64,000 nucleotides of DNA from Liolophura sinensis (taxonomy: Eukaryota > Mollusca > Polyplacophora > Chitonida > Chitonidae): NCBI RefSeq assembly GCF_032854445.1, contig NC_088295.1, positions 23,175,385 through 23,239,384 on the forward strand. Direction: 5' to 3'. Numbering within the stretch: position 1 is the first letter of the stretch; each line of letters starts with the position of its first letter. The notes beneath the pieces were generated by a model, which made no database searches, was not told the DNA's origin, and was given only the letters and a program-made list of their open reading frames with translations. The position numbers and the translations under genes were made by a program. This document shows positions 60,882 through 64,000 of this stretch, piece after piece.

Positions 60882-63800
60882 GGTAACGATCACAGGCCAG
60901 GTTGGTCAGGTGTACACAGCAGGTAGGTAGGCCGGCCGTCAGAGGTAGTGTCATTCTGTAGGTAGGCGCAAACAGATGTAAATACAATCCCGGGGCCGGT
61001 TATTTGTGAGTAGTGCAGTAATAAGATGAGGAAGGCGGTCACCTGAAAGACTGATTGTTTTAATCACACGTGGTCCGGTTTCAGACGGTCAGCTGTATCA
61101 GGAAGGATAAGGTGCTGTGACTCAGGTAAGTCCGCGTGTCTCAAAACAAACAGACCCGGAACCTACATCACATCACCCTGATCAGCTAGAGCTATTAAAA
61201 CATTCGGTGTGAAAACTAAGTCCAGTTTTTCTGCAGAACACACGCATACAAACAATAGAATTTTTTGTTTCCTCCTTTCATTCATATATCAGTAGTTCAG
61301 CTGTCCCGTGGGTCACTTGCCTTTCCGTACATCACCTATGACGTGGCTAGATTTAAGAGATATTTAATAAGATTAGTATAAATTGTTTATTTGGTGGGGT
61401 TGCACTTTTTTTTAATGAATCTTATTTTTTACCGTAATTCGGCTAAATTATTGAAAGTAGAATGAAACTGTAAAATAGATTTTTCTAGAATGTATTTCCA
61501 AAGTGTGAATATGAATGTACCCAATTAAAAATAGAATCAGAGAGTGCGTTATGATAACTATTACGGCTATTAAAAGCCTTTAAAATAGCTCATGGTTACT
61601 CCTCTCAATGGAAAAGATAGGGATGGATGTAGACGTAAAACTGATTCTGCTTATGATTTTCTTTATGGCTAGTGAAGGGTTCGTTGGCGTTAGAATTGGT
61701 CGCTTTTTGTTTTTTTCATTGGCGTTTTGTACATTGGTCATCACAAAATCGGTCAGAAAAACAAACTAATATCAATGATGGTAGATACGGCATCAAGCAT
61801 GATTGATGCGCTGTATTGGCTTTCAGGGAGGTTTACTTTATAGTATGTTGTCATTAGTATTGCAAGACATATCCTAAGACGCAGTGTTGTTTAAAGATGC
61901 ATAAAAGTTTTAACAAACTTAATTCGACAGTATTTCCCAGTGACAAACAGTGCCCTTGAACGTTGAGTGTATAGTTAAAATTAAAGCTGAATATCTCCCA
62001 GATACTTGTACCACCTGAGGATTACAAGTTTACACTAAAGCAGTTATTCTTAAGAACGGCCCTCAGAATACTTGTTACTGGTATACGATCTATGTTCCAT
62101 GTGATTAGTGGTTAATCTTGTTCACTTAATTCAAAAAGCAGTATCAATTCATATTTCTGAAAATTTTGTCCGTATGTTTGTTTGATCTAACATTTAGAGC
62201 AAGAACTGCTCTAAGTTAACCGTGTTCACTTAATTCAAAAATCAGTGTCAGATCATATTTCTGAAAATTTTGTTTCTACGTTTGTTTCAAGGGACATGTA
62301 AGTAAGAATATTGCATGGTACAAAAATCGGAGACAGACATGACATGAAGTCGCAGCTATTGCCGTAGGTCAGCGTTAATCCTACTAGCACAACAATGACA
62401 CATTAAGGATTTTCGATAGTCGCTCATTATATGTGTAATGTTGCAAGAACTGATCGGCATGCTGTAATTGGTAAGATGGGCATTGACAATACGTATTAAC
62501 CAGCCAATATTTTACCATTCTTACTTGGTAAACATATACTATTTATACTATATTATCTGATATGCCCGAGCGTTACTGTCGCCGTAACAGATTATGCTGT
62601 AATCAATGTCAGATAATCTGAGTTGTGCGGTTGAGAACTAGGCCCCACATGACCCCGCCTCCCGGAAGTAAACACGTGGTATTACCGGAGAGAGGCTAGG
62701 TCATAAGGCCCTGATAACTGGCACGTTTTTCCCCTTAAGGACCTGCAAATACTGAACTGTCACGTGACAACGCTCACGTGGTACGCGTATAATTTATGTC
62801 ACAGTAGAAGTGAATTTTCTATAACTACCATGTTGACCAGCTTCTTGTACGTAAATGACTGTATGTATAGTAAAGTCTGTAATATGTGTCATTTACTTTT
62901 TATAACGTGATAGGGAAATACCACACTTATAGATGATGTAGATAGGGCATCATGTGACAAACCCAGACAGTGTTCCTGTGGAATGTCACAAAAGGAATTG
63001 TGCTCTATTTTAACATGCTTCCGTGAGTATAAAATGTTGCTGTTGCAAAATTATTCACTAATCAGCATTTAATTCTTAAACGAGTAGGCCATCAATAAAG
63101 TTTTCGAAAAACTTACATCTTTGCAGTGGGGAATTTCAACCAGTATGAGGTTACATCTGTGAAAGCATGCAGGCGTTGAGATATTCGAGTTACACAACTT
63201 TACCGCATGCCGTTTCTGTTGCGCTCCCTGGACATTGCATTCAACATTTGTTGTTAAAATAAGCACGAGAAATTCTGACTGACGGCAAAATTGATCGTGA
63301 TTTAAAAGTTTTCATTTAAAAATTTTCACAGATATCCACAAGAGTATGATCTACAAAAACACGCAGCCGCTTTTTTGTACAAGTCTGTCCATAGAGTCTA
63401 GGCATTCTGTCCTGCTTGTTATTGCATGAGCATTATTGCATTATTAACATTACCGGAGGATATCCATCTTACTGTTATTAACGAGCCCCCTAAAAGTAAG
63501 TGTTAACTTACCTGTACCTTACATGTTTCTCTACTGCCTGTATAATACAGACCTCCGTGGCTAGAGGATGTTGTTAAGTGGCCTGGGTACGACGAATTCT
63601 TTCCTACATAACTGTTGGAATGTGGTTCCTCTCTCTGCTGTGCGGTGACACATACTGACGATAAATGCGAAGGCGTTCATGAACAGTTTCCAGATTTCCA
63701 CTCAGAATCCGTCCTCATCTGTTGTACAGGTGGGGAAAACCGTGTCTGGATACTCGAGGGTACTCCAGAGGCGCACTCAATAGAAAAACCATCGCAAAGA

Positions 63801-64000
63801 CATAATGATAATAGCGACAGAAATGCCATGGGACTATATACATCTACATAGTTTTGCAAGTTTTTTTTAAAGCAAAATCTCTTTCATGTAACTCAAGTAA
63901 ATGGAAAAGATGATCATGCTTTTTGGTTATTAAATCTCCGTGGTCGATTTTTTTTATCTAAATCTAAATTTACATCTTGAATTTTATGTATGTTGTTCGA
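60882..64000. other. Upstream of the chitinase, no firm gene
   Basis: This contains the presumed chitinase promoter, adjacent to 60881 on its left, and the direct duplication at 62116-62290. A short Cys-containing frame (63615-63851) has no ATG start or splice support. Nothing else was recognised. Confidence 0.5.
62116..62290 (+). repeat. Direct duplication of ~70 bp
   Basis: GTTCACTTAATTCAAAAAGC through CATATTTCTGAAAATTTTGT (62119-62187) recurs at 62224-62290 with a few substitutions. The two copies are about 105 bp apart. It lies upstream of the chitinase, with no gene in it. Confidence 0.8.

Noticed and set aside
63615-63851. Short Cys-containing frame near the right edge
   Set aside because: It has no ATG at its start, an in-frame stop just upstream and no acceptor. 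The CACAC/GTG context is not a convincing splice site.

Overview
This window is animal nuclear DNA, most likely from a mollusc or another lophotrochozoan. It is AT-rich, its genes are split by introns, and it carries SINE-like elements of a kind I associate with molluscan genomes. One ends in a CACT repeat and the other in a TAAATAAA-type tail. The species assignment is an inference, because nothing here identifies the species directly. I see no bacterial operons, CRISPR arrays, rRNA or tRNA genes.

Four protein-coding genes can be assembled exon by exon from splice signals and matching intron phases. (1) A large formin on the + strand (2164-42340) has 26 proposed exons and about 1460 residues. 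Its order is a long disordered N-terminal extension, a GTPase-binding/FH3 region, a coiled coil, a very short FH1, an FH2 actin-nucleating domain, and a tail ending in a PDZ-ligand-like tetrapeptide. Its FH2 domain most resembles the FMNL group; the invertebrate Mwh-related formins are an alternative. (2) A small secreted or membrane-anchored Ly6/uPAR (three-finger) protein on + (44723-47310) has 3 exons and 145 residues. (3) A single-pass membrane protein with one C-type-lectin-like domain on + (48212-49548) has 3 exons and 254 residues. (4) A GH18 chitinase on - (60881-54236) has 7 exons recognised. The final part of the barrel was not found, so the model is partial or the gene is truncated.

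Layout: 1-2163 is upstream sequence with no firm gene. 2164-42340 is the formin, with two very long 5' introns (about 12.1 and 6.7 kb) and a 6 kb third intron. 42341-44722 is the formin 3' UTR and intergenic DNA. 44723-49548 holds the two surface-protein genes. 49549-54235 has no recognised gene. 54236-60881 is the chitinase. 60882-64000 is intergenic sequence upstream of the chitinase. Six different tandem-repeat arrays lie in formin introns. SINE copies, one palindromic MITE and one 1.2 kb element with long ATCGAT-rich inverted repeats lie in introns across the window.

The most notable observations are gene-structural. A textbook U12-type AT-AC intron splits the formin FH2 domain, and a probable GC-AG intron lies in its coiled coil. 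The formin also has an in-frame alternative acceptor that adds 20 residues, a candidate alternative start and a candidate early terminal exon. I found no convincing new multi-gene system. The Ly6, lectin and chitinase genes are neighbours, but any functional link is speculation.
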